NCBI RefSeq assembly: GCF_025753815.1 | Contig: NZ_JAOWRF010000034.1 | Span: 2,213 to 38,357 of the forward strand | Length of the DNA: 36,145 bases | Direction: 5' to 3' | Origin: Plectonema radiosum NIES-515 | GTDB taxonomy: Bacteria; Cyanobacteriota; Cyanobacteriia; Cyanobacteriales; Nostocaceae | Part shown: piece by piece, positions 1 to 6,913 of the stretch | Layout of the letters: every line of letters begins with the position of its first letter | Position numbering within the stretch: the first letter of the stretch is position 1 | Position numbers and translations under genes: made by a program | The notes under the pieces: generated by a model | The model's database searches: none | What the model was told of the DNA's origin: nothing | The model's input: the letters and a program-made list of their open reading frames with translations, nothing else

Positions 1-213
1 AATGAAAAAACCTGCGGAGGCAGGTTTCGTCTGTGTAGCCGCGAATTCTATTCGCCAGGAGTGAGTAAAATCTGACTTAATGAAACAACCTGCGGAGGTA
101 GGTTTCCTCACAAACAAAGTCCACCTCTGTGGACTTAATGAAAAAACCTGCGGAGGCAGGTTTCGTCTGTGTAGCCGCGAATTCTATTCGCCAGGAGTGA
201 GTAAAATCTGACT
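1..213. repeat. Modular palindromic repeat cluster
   Basis: Two identical 77-bp copies (1-77 and 137-213) flank a middle segment. Each copy has two hairpins: arms AACCTGC/GCAGGTT around GGAG, and arms GCGAAT/ATTCGC around TCT. The middle segment (78-136) carries a variant first hairpin (AACCTGCGGAGGTAGGTTT) and a different palindrome, AGTCCAC-CTCT-GTGGACT. The linkers TAATGAAA and GTGAGTAAAATCTGACT are conserved between copies. This is an interspersed, non-coding repeat as common in Nostocales intergenic DNA. It ends about 10 bp before the ATG of the next gene, so it may form structure in that gene's leader or in a preceding transcript. Confidence 0.85.
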
Positions 214-223
214 ATATTGACCA

Positions 224-1720
224 ATGACTATTGACTACGATGTTGTAATTATTGGCGGTAGTCTTGCTGGACGCAATGCAGCCCTTGCTGCAACCGATCT
301 ACACGCCACTGTTGCCCTAGTGGAACCCACAGTCAACTTGGGGTTTATTTATCACTACGCGCTTGCTTTAATTGGCAAACTTGCCCAGCATGTTGATGCT
401 GCGGCTAATTTTGGTATTCATTCCTATGGGGATACTGCACAGGATTATCTAAACGGAAGAATACCAACAACACTCTTCTCAGAAAAGTGCCAAACATCTG
501 TAGAATGGCAAGAAGCGATGCTTTATGCTGGCGGTGTTGTCTCAAATCTTCAAGAACAAAATTCACTCGCCATTTTAGCTGCCAAAGGTGTCGATGTCAT
601 CATTGGTAGCGGTCAATTTGTATTGTCACCTCATCTTGCTTTTGCCGTTAATAAACGTCAGCTTCGCGCACGTACCTATTTACTAGCTAGTGGTTCCCGT
701 CCAGCAATTCCAGAGATTGAAGGGTTGCAAAGTACTGGCTTTTTTACTTTATCTAATATTTGGCAGGCTTTGTCTGAGTTTTCAACGTTACCCAAAAATT
801 GGGTGATAATTGGGGGTGTTCCCCAAAGCATCGAAGTAGCACAAACTTTGGCACGGTTGGGTTCCAGCGTGACCCTGGTTGTCAAGCATCCCTATATTTT
901 GCCCAATCTTGACCCAGAGATAACCCAATTGCTGCAAGGGCAGTTAGAAGTCGATGGTGTGCGCTTGCTGACGCAAACAACCGTAACTCAGGTGAGGCTA
1001 ATTGATAACCAAAAGTGGGTTCAGGCTGGAGATAAGGCAATTGAAACTGATGAAATTTTGGTGGCGATCGCACAACAGCCGAATATTGAATCTTTAAATT
1101 TGGCTGCGGTAGGTGTAAAATGGCATCAACATCGCTTGCTAGTCAATGACAAATTACAAACAACTAATCGCCGTATTTATGCTTGTGGTGATGTTATTGG
1201 CGGTTATGAATTTGTTAATATTGCTAACTATGAAGCAAAAATTGCTCTGAATAATGCTCTATTTTTTCCAGTAAATAAAGTTAATTATCAATGCGTTCCT
1301 TGGGGGCTAATTTCTTATCCAATGCTGGCACAAGTCGGCTTAACAGAAAAACAAGCCAAATGCCGATATATTCCAGATGAAGTTTTAGTTTTGCAACAAT
1401 ATTTTAAAACAGTAACAGCAGCCCAAATCAGCGAAGAAACTACAGGTATATGTAAATTAATTGTCCTCCGCAATGGGGAAATTTTAGGCGCTTCTTTACT
1501 GGGGGCAGAAGCGGTAGAATTAATCAATCTGATTGCTTTGGCTATATCTCAAAAAATTAAAATTAATCAATTAGCGAATTTATCTTTCGTTTATCCAGGT
1601 TATTCAGAAATTATTGAACAAACTGCACGAGAATGGGAACGGCAAAAGTTAAATAGCAATATTGCTTTGCAAGATTTTCTAGAAGGCTTCTTCCACTTTC
1701 GCCGCAATTGGAATCTGTGA
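224..1720 (+). CDS. FAD/NAD(P)-dependent oxidoreductase, disulfide-reductase fold without the redox Cys pair
   Basis: This 498-residue protein has the layout of the dihydrolipoamide dehydrogenase / mercuric reductase family. It shows an N-terminal FAD Rossmann motif (VVIIGGSLAGRNAA, residues 7-20), a second nucleotide-binding motif (WVIIGGVPQSIEVAQTLARL, about 193-212), the second FAD contact (RRIYACGDVIGG, about 316-327) and a C-terminal dimerisation domain. Where active members have CxxxxC just after the FAD motif, this protein reads NLGFIYHYALALIG (about 38-51), with no cysteine. The C-terminal HP motif that supplies the catalytic base is YP (about 457). It is therefore probably an FAD-dependent NAD(P)H oxidoreductase with a chemistry other than dithiol exchange. 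The substrate is unknown. The ATG at 224 is the first start after the upstream repeats. The fold is clear; the specific function is not. Confidence 0.8.
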   Translation: MTIDYDVVIIGGSLAGRNAALAATDLHATVALVEPTVNLGFIYHYALALIGKLAQHVDAAANFGIHSYGDTAQDYLNGRIPTTLFSEKCQTSVEWQEAMLYAGGVVSNLQEQNSLAILAAKGVDVIIGSGQFVLSPHLAFAVNKRQLRARTYLLASGSRPAIPEIEGLQSTGFFTLSNIWQALSEFSTLPKNWVIIGGVPQSIEVAQTLARLGSSVTLVVKHPYILPNLDPEITQLLQGQLEVDGVRLLTQTTVTQVRLIDNQKWVQAGDKAIETDEILVAIAQQPNIESLNLAAVGVKWHQHRLLVNDKLQTTNRRIYACGDVIGGYEFVNIANYEAKIALNNALFFPVNKVNYQCVPWGLISYPMLAQVGLTEKQAKCRYIPDEVLVLQQYFKTVTAAQISEETTGICKLIVLRNGEILGASLLGAEAVELINLIALAISQKIKINQLANLSFVYPGYSEIIEQTAREWERQKLNSNIALQDFLEGFFHFRRNWNL

Positions 1721-2076
1721 GTGACTTTTTATATCATTGTAAAGACGTTCCAGGTAAAGACGTTCCAGGTAAAGACGTTCCAGGTAAAGACGTTCCAGGT
1801 AAAGACGTTCCAGGTAAAGACGTAAAGCGTGGAACGTCTCTACGGGGGTTGCAATATTTGTTTTAATGTTAATTAGACATATTTCGCCGCAATTGCAATC
1901 TGTGAGTGACTTTTTATATCATTAGACATCTCCATAAAAGAGGTAGAGACGTAGCTAGCTTACGTCTCTACAAGGGTTTCGGGCAAGGCATAGTTCATTT
2001 GTGGAGATGTCTATTGTAAAGACGTAAAGCGTGGAACGTCTCTACGAGGGTTACGATATTTTTTTAATGTTAATTA
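1697..2076. repeat. Local duplications and 15-bp tandem repeat downstream of the oxidoreductase gene
   Basis: The last 24 bases of the oxidoreductase gene and the DNA just after it (1697-1738) recur at 1882-1923 with one mismatch. The segment 1814-1874 recurs at 2016-2076 with a few changes. Between them lies a tandem array of five 15-bp units (AAAGACGTTCCAGGT, 1741-1815) plus a partial unit. The units are arms of the GAGACGTTCC palindrome family found elsewhere in the window. The pattern shows nested local duplication plus replication slippage. No gene is visible in the spacer. Confidence 0.85.
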
Positions 2077-2126
2077 TCAGGACATAATATAATTAGTAAT
2101 CATCACTTAAATAGGAGAATTTCATC

Positions 2127-2525
2127 ATGCTAGCTCAACATCAAAAGGTAATCAAAGGTAAAAAAATCCCCTTATACTTATCCGTCTTAGGTTTGTCTAT
2201 CTCAGTTGTTAGCGGTGGCATTAGCTTTTTTACTAACCCCGCTTCTATTCAAGCACGTGAGGTAGGCGCAAAACCAACCATCGGCACAGTCAAAAGTATG
2301 ACCAATGGTGACATTATGTGCTATGTAAAATTAGTAGATAACAAAGGAAATGTTTACAAAAATATCGGTGCGTCTTTTGAAATTTGTGCCAAAGAAAAAA
2401 CTTTTTTAAATAAGAAAGTGCGCTTATCTTATGGAAAAGTCTCAGTTAGCAATTGCCAAAGTGCTGAACCCTGCGGCAAAAGCCGACTAGAAACCCTAAT
2501 CACGAAGATGCAATTAATTCGCTAA
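2127..2525 (+). CDS. Small secreted Cys-containing protein of unknown function
   Basis: The 132-residue protein has a basic N-terminus and a hydrophobic stretch (about residues 14-37, IPLYLSVLGLSISVVSGGIS and following) with a possible signal-peptidase site near PASIQAREV. The mature part is about 90 residues, rich in beta-type sequence, with four cysteines (in IMCYV, FEICA, SNCQ and EPCG) that could form two disulfides outside the cytoplasm. AGGAGAA lies 8 bases before the ATG and supports this start. An AT-rich segment, ATAATATAAT, lies about 40 bases upstream and may belong to its promoter. I recall no named family. The gene appears monocistronic. Confidence 0.7.
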   Translation: MLAQHQKVIKGKKIPLYLSVLGLSISVVSGGISFFTNPASIQAREVGAKPTIGTVKSMTNGDIMCYVKLVDNKGNVYKNIGASFEICAKEKTFLNKKVRLSYGKVSVSNCQSAEPCGKSRLETLITKMQLIR

Positions 2526-2599
2526 AAGTCCCTGATTTCAAGCTATAGGAATATTATCTGTATTCATTGAAAAAGTAACAAAAATATACCTACCGTCGT

Positions 2600-2665
2600 A
2601 ATATTGAGAGACGTTCCAGTGGACTGTCTGTAGAGACGTTCCACCGGAACGTCTCTACAGAATGT
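2600..2665. repeat. GAGACGTTCC palindromic repeat
   Basis: The sequence holds GAGACGTTCCA-GTGGA followed by GTAGAGACGTTCCACC and its inverse GGAACGTCTCTAC, giving a strong hairpin. Other copies are at 1740-1850, 2016-2050, 4015-4085 (inside a gene) and 22014-22075 (inside a MITE). It lies between two convergent genes and may act as a bidirectional stop by structure, although no U-tract follows. Confidence 0.75.
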
Positions 2666-2709
2666 GTAATCAGCCTGTCATGATATTATTTAGGATTGGT
2701 ATAATCAAA

Positions 2710-4548
2710 TCACTTCGGTCGGTCATCGTTTCGTCGCAAGTTTCTTTCCGGCAATTTTGCACTACCAATACCTTGAAGAATACCACGACCGATTAACCCC
2801 AAACCTCTACCAATTATTTGGGTGAGAAAAAAAACAATACCACTACCAAAGAAAGATAAAAGTGATTTGAGACGAGGAGCGATCGCATCCCGAAATTCTA
2901 ATGCTAATGTCACTAATAGCGGAATCCCAGAAAGTTGCGCTAACTCTTGACTGCGGGAACCATAAATTGATATTTTCGCAATACCACGAGGAGTAAATAC
3001 AAGTAGTTCATAACGACTTTCAAAAATCGCTTGAGCTTCGCTGACATAATTTTTCAAGCGGTATTTCCATGATAAATCATTGCGGAAACGTTCGATTTCT
3101 CGCGTGGAAATAAATTGGCGATCGTAAAAACTTTGTTTAACTTCTTCTACATCTGCTAAACTGTTAAGCAGTGGCTGCACGACACCATTTGCCACTTGAA
3201 TTAAGAAATTTTCTAAAATTATTAAAGATTGCTCCATCGCCTCTAAGCTACCTGCTGCGTAAATGGTATTATCAATGGATAAATCTGTTTGAAATAGTAG
3301 ATAAGAAAATAACTCTACTACCAAAGGAATCTTGATCAGAATTTCTGTTTCTACAACTTTAGCAGATTGCAGCAAGAAGGTGACAAGTTCTAAATTTTGA
3401 TTGCCTACTTGCAGTTTGGTAAATTTACCAAAAAAATCTGTTGTTGACGTTTGCCACAATTCACATAATATGATTTTTGTCAATTCATTTAATTGATGAA
3501 CTTCTATTTGAGAAGCACGCAGTTCATCTAAAGAATTAGCAAGTTTTTGCAGAATCAGATAAAGTAACTCGCGTTTTTTATCTTGGCGAAAAATGTCAAT
3601 TTCTAAAGGTTCATCGCCCAAATTTTGTAAAGGTAATTGAAGTTTTGCAACACAAGATGAAAATAAAGTTGCTTGCAGCGCTCTTGGGCTAAGTAAAGAA
3701 GGATAATTTGGCTTTATTGGTGATGTGACAACAGCACTATTAAGTGAGGGATTTGTCGCTGGTGAATCTTGAGCAGCAAGGGCTGTCGTTTTGTCATATT
3801 GCCTTTCTTGGGGTGTGGCTAAGAGCCGATTGACTAGCCAACCGGCTGCCAATAATTCGCGTCGCTGTCCAGCTAAAATAGCTCGATCTAGTAGCGGCAA
3901 ACCGGCGACTTGCAATTGTGCCGTCACTTTTGCCAAAGTAGCGTTAATGTGATTAATTCCTAATAAACGCCAATTATTCCGCAACCTAGCGAAAGGAACA
4001 GGAGAAGATTGAGGTAGAGACGTTCCATCGGAACGTCTGTAGGAAACGGAACGTCTGTACGAAACGGAACGTCTGTACGAAAGTGAGGAGTTAGCAGTTA
4101 TTTTTCCCCCACTCCCCCCCGGACCCACTTCCCCCCTCCCCACTCCATCCCAATAACTACCACCAGATGCTAAGAGTTGCATTACCTCAACTAACTCAGA
4201 AACAGGTGTGCCTTTAGGGCAGTAACCATCTACACCAGCATCTCTTGCTGCCATCAGCAGCCCTGGTTCAGAAACAGAAGTGAGCAGTAAAATCGGTAAA
4301 TTGGGGTATTCAGCTTGAAGTTGGTGACAAAGTTGTAAATAACGACTATTACCTAGTTCCAAAATTACCAAATTAATTGCTTTTGGATCTTTTTGGGCAA
4401 ATTCTGCCAATATGTGCAGGGCAACGGTATCTGTTTGTGCTTCCGATGTAACTTCTAAATTAGGGACTTGTTCCAAAGCTACTCGCAACCCTAGCCGGAA
4501 AATTGGGTCTTGGTCGATTAATAATACTTTTAGAGGGCGATCGCTCAT
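2710..4548 (-). CDS. Receiver-domain protein with DUF3685 (Ycf55-like) C-terminus
   Basis: This 612-residue protein starts at the internal ATG at 4548 (MSDRPLKVLLIDQDP), which begins directly at the receiver domain; an upstream ATG at 4569 would add seven residues. Residues about 5-130 form a response-regulator receiver domain with the acidic pair D12/D14 and the conserved Lys (YCPKG, about K112). The phospho-acceptor position reads NLVILELG, with Glu instead of Asp (about E64). The remaining 400 or more residues match my memory of the cyanobacterial DUF3685 / plastid Ycf55-like domain, whose function is unknown. The C-terminal end has hydrophobic helices (SFFGSGIVFFLTQIIGRGLG) that may contact a membrane. 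A low-complexity linker at about 140-180 contains a triplicated SYRRSV peptide encoded by intergenic repeat DNA. Confidence 0.78.
   Translation of the reverse strand: MSDRPLKVLLIDQDPIFRLGLRVALEQVPNLEVTSEAQTDTVALHILAEFAQKDPKAINLVILELGNSRYLQLCHQLQAEYPNLPILLLTSVSEPGLLMAARDAGVDGYCPKGTPVSELVEVMQLLASGGSYWDGVGRGEVGPGGSGGKITANSSLSYRRSVSYRRSVSYRRSDGTSLPQSSPVPFARLRNNWRLLGINHINATLAKVTAQLQVAGLPLLDRAILAGQRRELLAAGWLVNRLLATPQERQYDKTTALAAQDSPATNPSLNSAVVTSPIKPNYPSLLSPRALQATLFSSCVAKLQLPLQNLGDEPLEIDIFRQDKKRELLYLILQKLANSLDELRASQIEVHQLNELTKIILCELWQTSTTDFFGKFTKLQVGNQNLELVTFLLQSAKVVETEILIKIPLVVELFSYLLFQTDLSIDNTIYAAGSLEAMEQSLIILENFLIQVANGVVQPLLNSLADVEEVKQSFYDRQFISTREIERFRNDLSWKYRLKNYVSEAQAIFESRYELLVFTPRGIAKISIYGSRSQELAQLSGIPLLVTLALEFRDAIAPRLKSLLSFFGSGIVFFLTQIIGRGLGLIGRGILQGIGSAKLPERNLRRNDDRPK
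4015..4085. repeat. GAGACGTTCC repeat copies inside the receiver-DUF3685 gene
   Basis: The + strand reads GAGACGTTCCATCGGAACGT followed by three GGAACGTCTGTA units separated by GGAAAC or CGAAAC. On the coding (minus) strand these units keep the frame and encode the SYRRSV repeats (about residues 157-175 of the 612). It is the same element as in the neighbouring intergenic DNA, so mobile or slipping repeat DNA has become part of a protein linker. Confidence 0.85.
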
Positions 4549-4731
4549 AGTCCACTCAAAAATATACACGTAGGGTGTGTTAGCGCGGAAAGTACGGCAC
4601 TAAAAGCTTGGAATGGTGCCATAGGGACGATCGCGCTTCAGACCCTTGATTAGACGTAGCACTTAGTAGTCTAATCATCAAAATTCATCTTATCAATCAG
4701 CAACACCAATTCTTCTTTCCCCCCTTGTCTG

Positions 4732-5181
4732 CTAACTCTCGGTTTTGTTCTGCCGATAGCCATAGAAGTTAATACTATATTCAGTAATTTTCACTCCGGT
4801 TTCTTCTTCAACTTGGCGGATAAAATCTTCTGGTAGTTGGATATGAACATCAAGAATTTGATTTGTATCTATGCAGTTCACATGACTGTGGGAATCACTG
4901 ATATTACCGTATAAACGTCCGTCGCAGCGTTCGATGCACTCAATGATGTTTTGACTGGATAGTGCTTCTAAGTTTTGATATACAGAGGTATGTCCGATTT
5001 CTTTGCCTTCTTGGTTTAAGCGATCGTAAATCTCTCTGGCAGAAAGATGCTCTTGTGCTTGCCACAGTAATTCTAAAATAAAACGACGCTGCCGGCTAAC
5101 GCGCATACCCAGCGTTTGGCATCTGTCAATAGCATCTTCTAGAGAACGAATTGGTTTTGTAGAGATTACTTGTTTTTGCAT
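4732..5181 (-). CDS. furC: Fur-family metalloregulator, FurC/PerR-like
   Basis: This 149-residue protein has the Fur winged-helix domain (GMRVSRQRRFILELLWQA, then HLSAREIYDRL and HTSVYQNLEAL with the recognition helix around 63-74) and a C-terminal dimerisation/metal domain with SHSHVNC (H98, H100, C103). The usual second cysteine of CxxC is absent (CIDT), and no CxxC follows near the C-terminus, so the Cys4 structural zinc site is missing. As I recall, the Anabaena FurC (PerR-type) protein has this same feature. The likely role is metal- or peroxide-responsive repression. It is a single gene on the minus strand whose 5' region is AT-rich. The assignment to Fur is firm; the subtype is inferred. 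Confidence 0.85.
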   Translation of the reverse strand: MQKQVISTKPIRSLEDAIDRCQTLGMRVSRQRRFILELLWQAQEHLSAREIYDRLNQEGKEIGHTSVYQNLEALSSQNIIECIERCDGRLYGNISDSHSHVNCIDTNQILDVHIQLPEDFIRQVEEETGVKITEYSINFYGYRQNKTES

Positions 5182-5476
5182 ATTTATTTAACTTTCTTAA
5201 CGATTGGGGTTATTTCTATATTTGAAGGTGTAATTGTTATTTTATTTATGCAATATTTTTGTACTTTGCACTTCAATTCCTATATTTGTGTTTTTGCTTT
5301 TGATTGCTACCCAAGCACGTTCGATAGAGAGATTAATTTTTGTGATCTACTGAGAGTTGCTTTCTCACACCCTAATCTAAAACAAACTCATTACAACTTT
5401 AGCTTAAAATCACGCCTTACGTCTACTTGAGGCAGGGGTTTAAGTTATATTACGGATATATAGATGAATTGGTGTG
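5182..5476. other. AT-rich intergenic region upstream of the Fur-like gene
   Basis: About 295 bases with no convincing gene. An open frame of 86 codons on the plus strand has no ribosome binding site and no recognisable motif. The segment must hold the promoter of the Fur-family gene, whose ATG (complement) ends at 5181. No clear operator palindrome could be picked out by eye. Confidence 0.5.
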
Positions 5477-5713
5477 CTACTTGTGTAGGCGATTTTCCTC
5501 TACTTGAGGCAAGTAATTATAGCGCTTTGTGGAAGTGACACCCAGTTTGACAAAAATAGAAAGCAGGTGAGTAGCGACAGTCCAAGGGCTAATTTGAAGG
5601 TAAATGCCAATACATTTGTGAGAAAGACCCTGTGCGATAAATAAGGGCGATCGCCACCCATCTGACGTATTGTTGTCAAAATACTGGAACGACCAAATTA
5701 TGTTAATACACAT
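5477..5713 (-). pseudogene. Remnant of a LuxR/GerE-type HTH gene
   Basis: The 78-codon frame contains AQGLSHKCIGIYLQISPWTV followed by ATHLLSIFVKLGVTSTKR. This follows the LuxR C-terminal HTH pattern (GLSNKEIAxxLxISPxTVxxHLxxIFxKLxVxxR), with damage at otherwise conserved positions (KCIGIY instead of KEIA). No receiver or ligand domain precedes it, and the sequence before and after the HTH is unrelated. It is most likely a decayed fragment of a NarL/LuxR-type regulator. Expression of a short HTH peptide cannot be excluded. Confidence 0.6.
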
Positions 5714-5910
5714 GATGTGTCGTTAGAGAGCGTGCGTAAGTCCTATAATATTAAGTCCGCGTCACACCCCAACCAAAATCTTGTACCCAAAATGTCGTTG
5801 AAATAGCATATAAAACTCAAAAAGGTACTGTTGTTTACACTTAAATTTAATTTCAAACAACCATAAATTCCAGTATATGCACGATTTAACATTCGGTGGG
5901 AGAAATCCGC

Positions 5911-6142
5911 ATATGGTTTATTCCCCAGAGGATCGCTTGTTGGGGAGCGAACCGACTGGATGTGTTTGCGGTTGTTACTGATAATGCTTTGTAGCGCAAA
6001 ACCTGGGATAATCTTAGTTGGAAGCACTTGGGAGAATTTAGCAGGCTCGTGCATTTGTTGCTCTTGCTGCTGTTTCTACGGGAATCAACCGTATTGACAC
6101 GTTTGTTGTGGGTGGCGATAATGCCTTGTACCGCAAATCTTT
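5911..6142 (+). pseudogene. Decayed lectin-like beta-propeller gene (two repeat remnants)
   Basis: Reading from 5911, the plus strand gives IACWGANRLDVFAVVTDNAL, then a stop (5992), then RKTWDNLSWKHLGEF. In another frame, from about 6042, it gives VALAAVSTGINRIDTFVVGG followed by DNALYRKSFS and a stop at 6145. Both have the W-G-x-N-R-x-D-x-F-x-V-x-x-D-N-A-L-Y-x-K signature of repeated sugar-binding beta-propeller proteins of the PLL / fucose-lectin type. The frame change and stops show it is dead. It shows that a secreted or adhesive lectin gene was once here. Confidence 0.65.
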
Positions 6143-6197
6143 CAGTTAATCCAGTGAATCTAAGGGTGCATTTGTAGTCAGCACGAAGAGTGCTGGG

Positions 6198-6258
6198 ACT
6201 AAGCGTTTCAACGCTTAGTACGAATAGAGACGCGATGTTCTTCGCGTCTTTATTTTTA
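6198..6258. terminator. Perfect palindrome followed by a terminator-like hairpin
   Basis: A 22-bp palindrome at 6198-6219 has arms ACTAAGCGTT/AACGCTTAGT around TC. It is followed by a second stem (6229-6248, arms GACGCGA/TTCGCGTC) leading into TTTATTTTTAAT. The second element is a good Rho-independent terminator for plus-strand transcripts from the dead lectin gene, about 80 bases before the CRR6-like gene. The first may be an operator or a second stem. Confidence 0.55.
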
Positions 6259-6335
6259 ATCAATGGGGTATAGTGTTAATACTTGAAAGCTGCTACTGTA
6301 TATTCTCGATCTTACAGTTGTACAGAATCGTAAGA

Positions 6336-6815
6336 ATGCCAATGACAATCGCGATCGCACTGAATACCGACTGCATTAACAATCTGGATCTATCACCCGC
6401 ATTAACGGTGATTTCACAACTGCTGCAAGATGGGGCGATCGCATCCCACGAACAGCAGCTCCACTTTGAGATAAACTATTCTCAGGAAAAAAGCGATCCA
6501 CGGGAACTTTCAGAAATTCCAGAGGTACGCTTGTGGTTTCTCCGTCTGGATGCTCGCTATCCTTGGTTGCCATTTTTACTCGATTGGAAAGCTGGAGAAC
6601 TTGTTCGTTACGTCGCTATGCTCGTACCCCACCAATTCAGTGAAAAAGAAGGTATTCAGTATAATCCTGAAGCTTTAGAAATATTTTTGATGCAGAGAAT
6701 CTTTATTTTAAGCGATTGGCTCAAACAGCAGGGTATACCCAATCAATTCCGTCTCAAATCAATGGCTCAATTGCTGGGTTATGACTTAGATGATACCTTA
6801 TTTGAGATGTTTTGA
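6336..6815 (+). CDS. crr6: CRR6-family NdhI maturation factor (DUF1817)
   Basis: The 159-residue product reads MPMTIAIALNTDCINNLDLS from the ATG at 6336. An upstream in-frame start (6273) would add 21 residues not expected for the family. The body has the block LWFLRLDARYPWLPFLLDW, then KAGELVRYVAMLVPHQF and YNPEALEIFLMQRIFILSDW, which I recognise as CRR6/DUF1817. In plants CRR6 helps mature the NdhI subunit of the photosynthetic NDH-1 complex, and the cyanobacterial homologue is thought to do the same. It is monocistronic, with heptamer repeats downstream. The family call rests on memory of the conserved core. Confidence 0.78.
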   Translation: MPMTIAIALNTDCINNLDLSPALTVISQLLQDGAIASHEQQLHFEINYSQEKSDPRELSEIPEVRLWFLRLDARYPWLPFLLDWKAGELVRYVAMLVPHQFSEKEGIQYNPEALEIFLMQRIFILSDWLKQQGIPNQFRLKSMAQLLGYDLDDTLFEMF

Positions 6816-6820
6816 AAAAA

Positions 6821-6905
6821 TGGGGAATGGGGAATGGGGAATGGGGAATGGTGAATAAAAATAATTACCAATGCCCAATGCCCAATGCCCAATGCCCAAT
6901 GCCCA
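6821..6905. repeat. Heptamer tandem repeats GGGGAAT and CCCAATG
   Basis: Four GGGGAAT-type units (about 6822-6850) are followed, after a short AT-rich gap, by four or five CCCAATG units (about 6870-6903). The two arrays are roughly inverse complements of each other, so a long imperfect hairpin is possible between the convergent crr6 and unknown genes. Such short tandemly repeated repetitive sequences are typical of heterocystous cyanobacteria. Confidence 0.85.
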
Positions 6906-6913
6906 CTAACAAC

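Noticed and set aside
1741..1825. Regular 15-bp units that could suggest a CRISPR-like array
   Set aside because: The units are directly adjacent with no unique spacers, so it is a tandem repeat from slippage.
5170..5430. 86-codon plus-strand frame upstream of the Fur-like gene
   Set aside because: It overlaps the Fur start, has no ribosome binding site, and its composition is that of AT-rich intergenic DNA.
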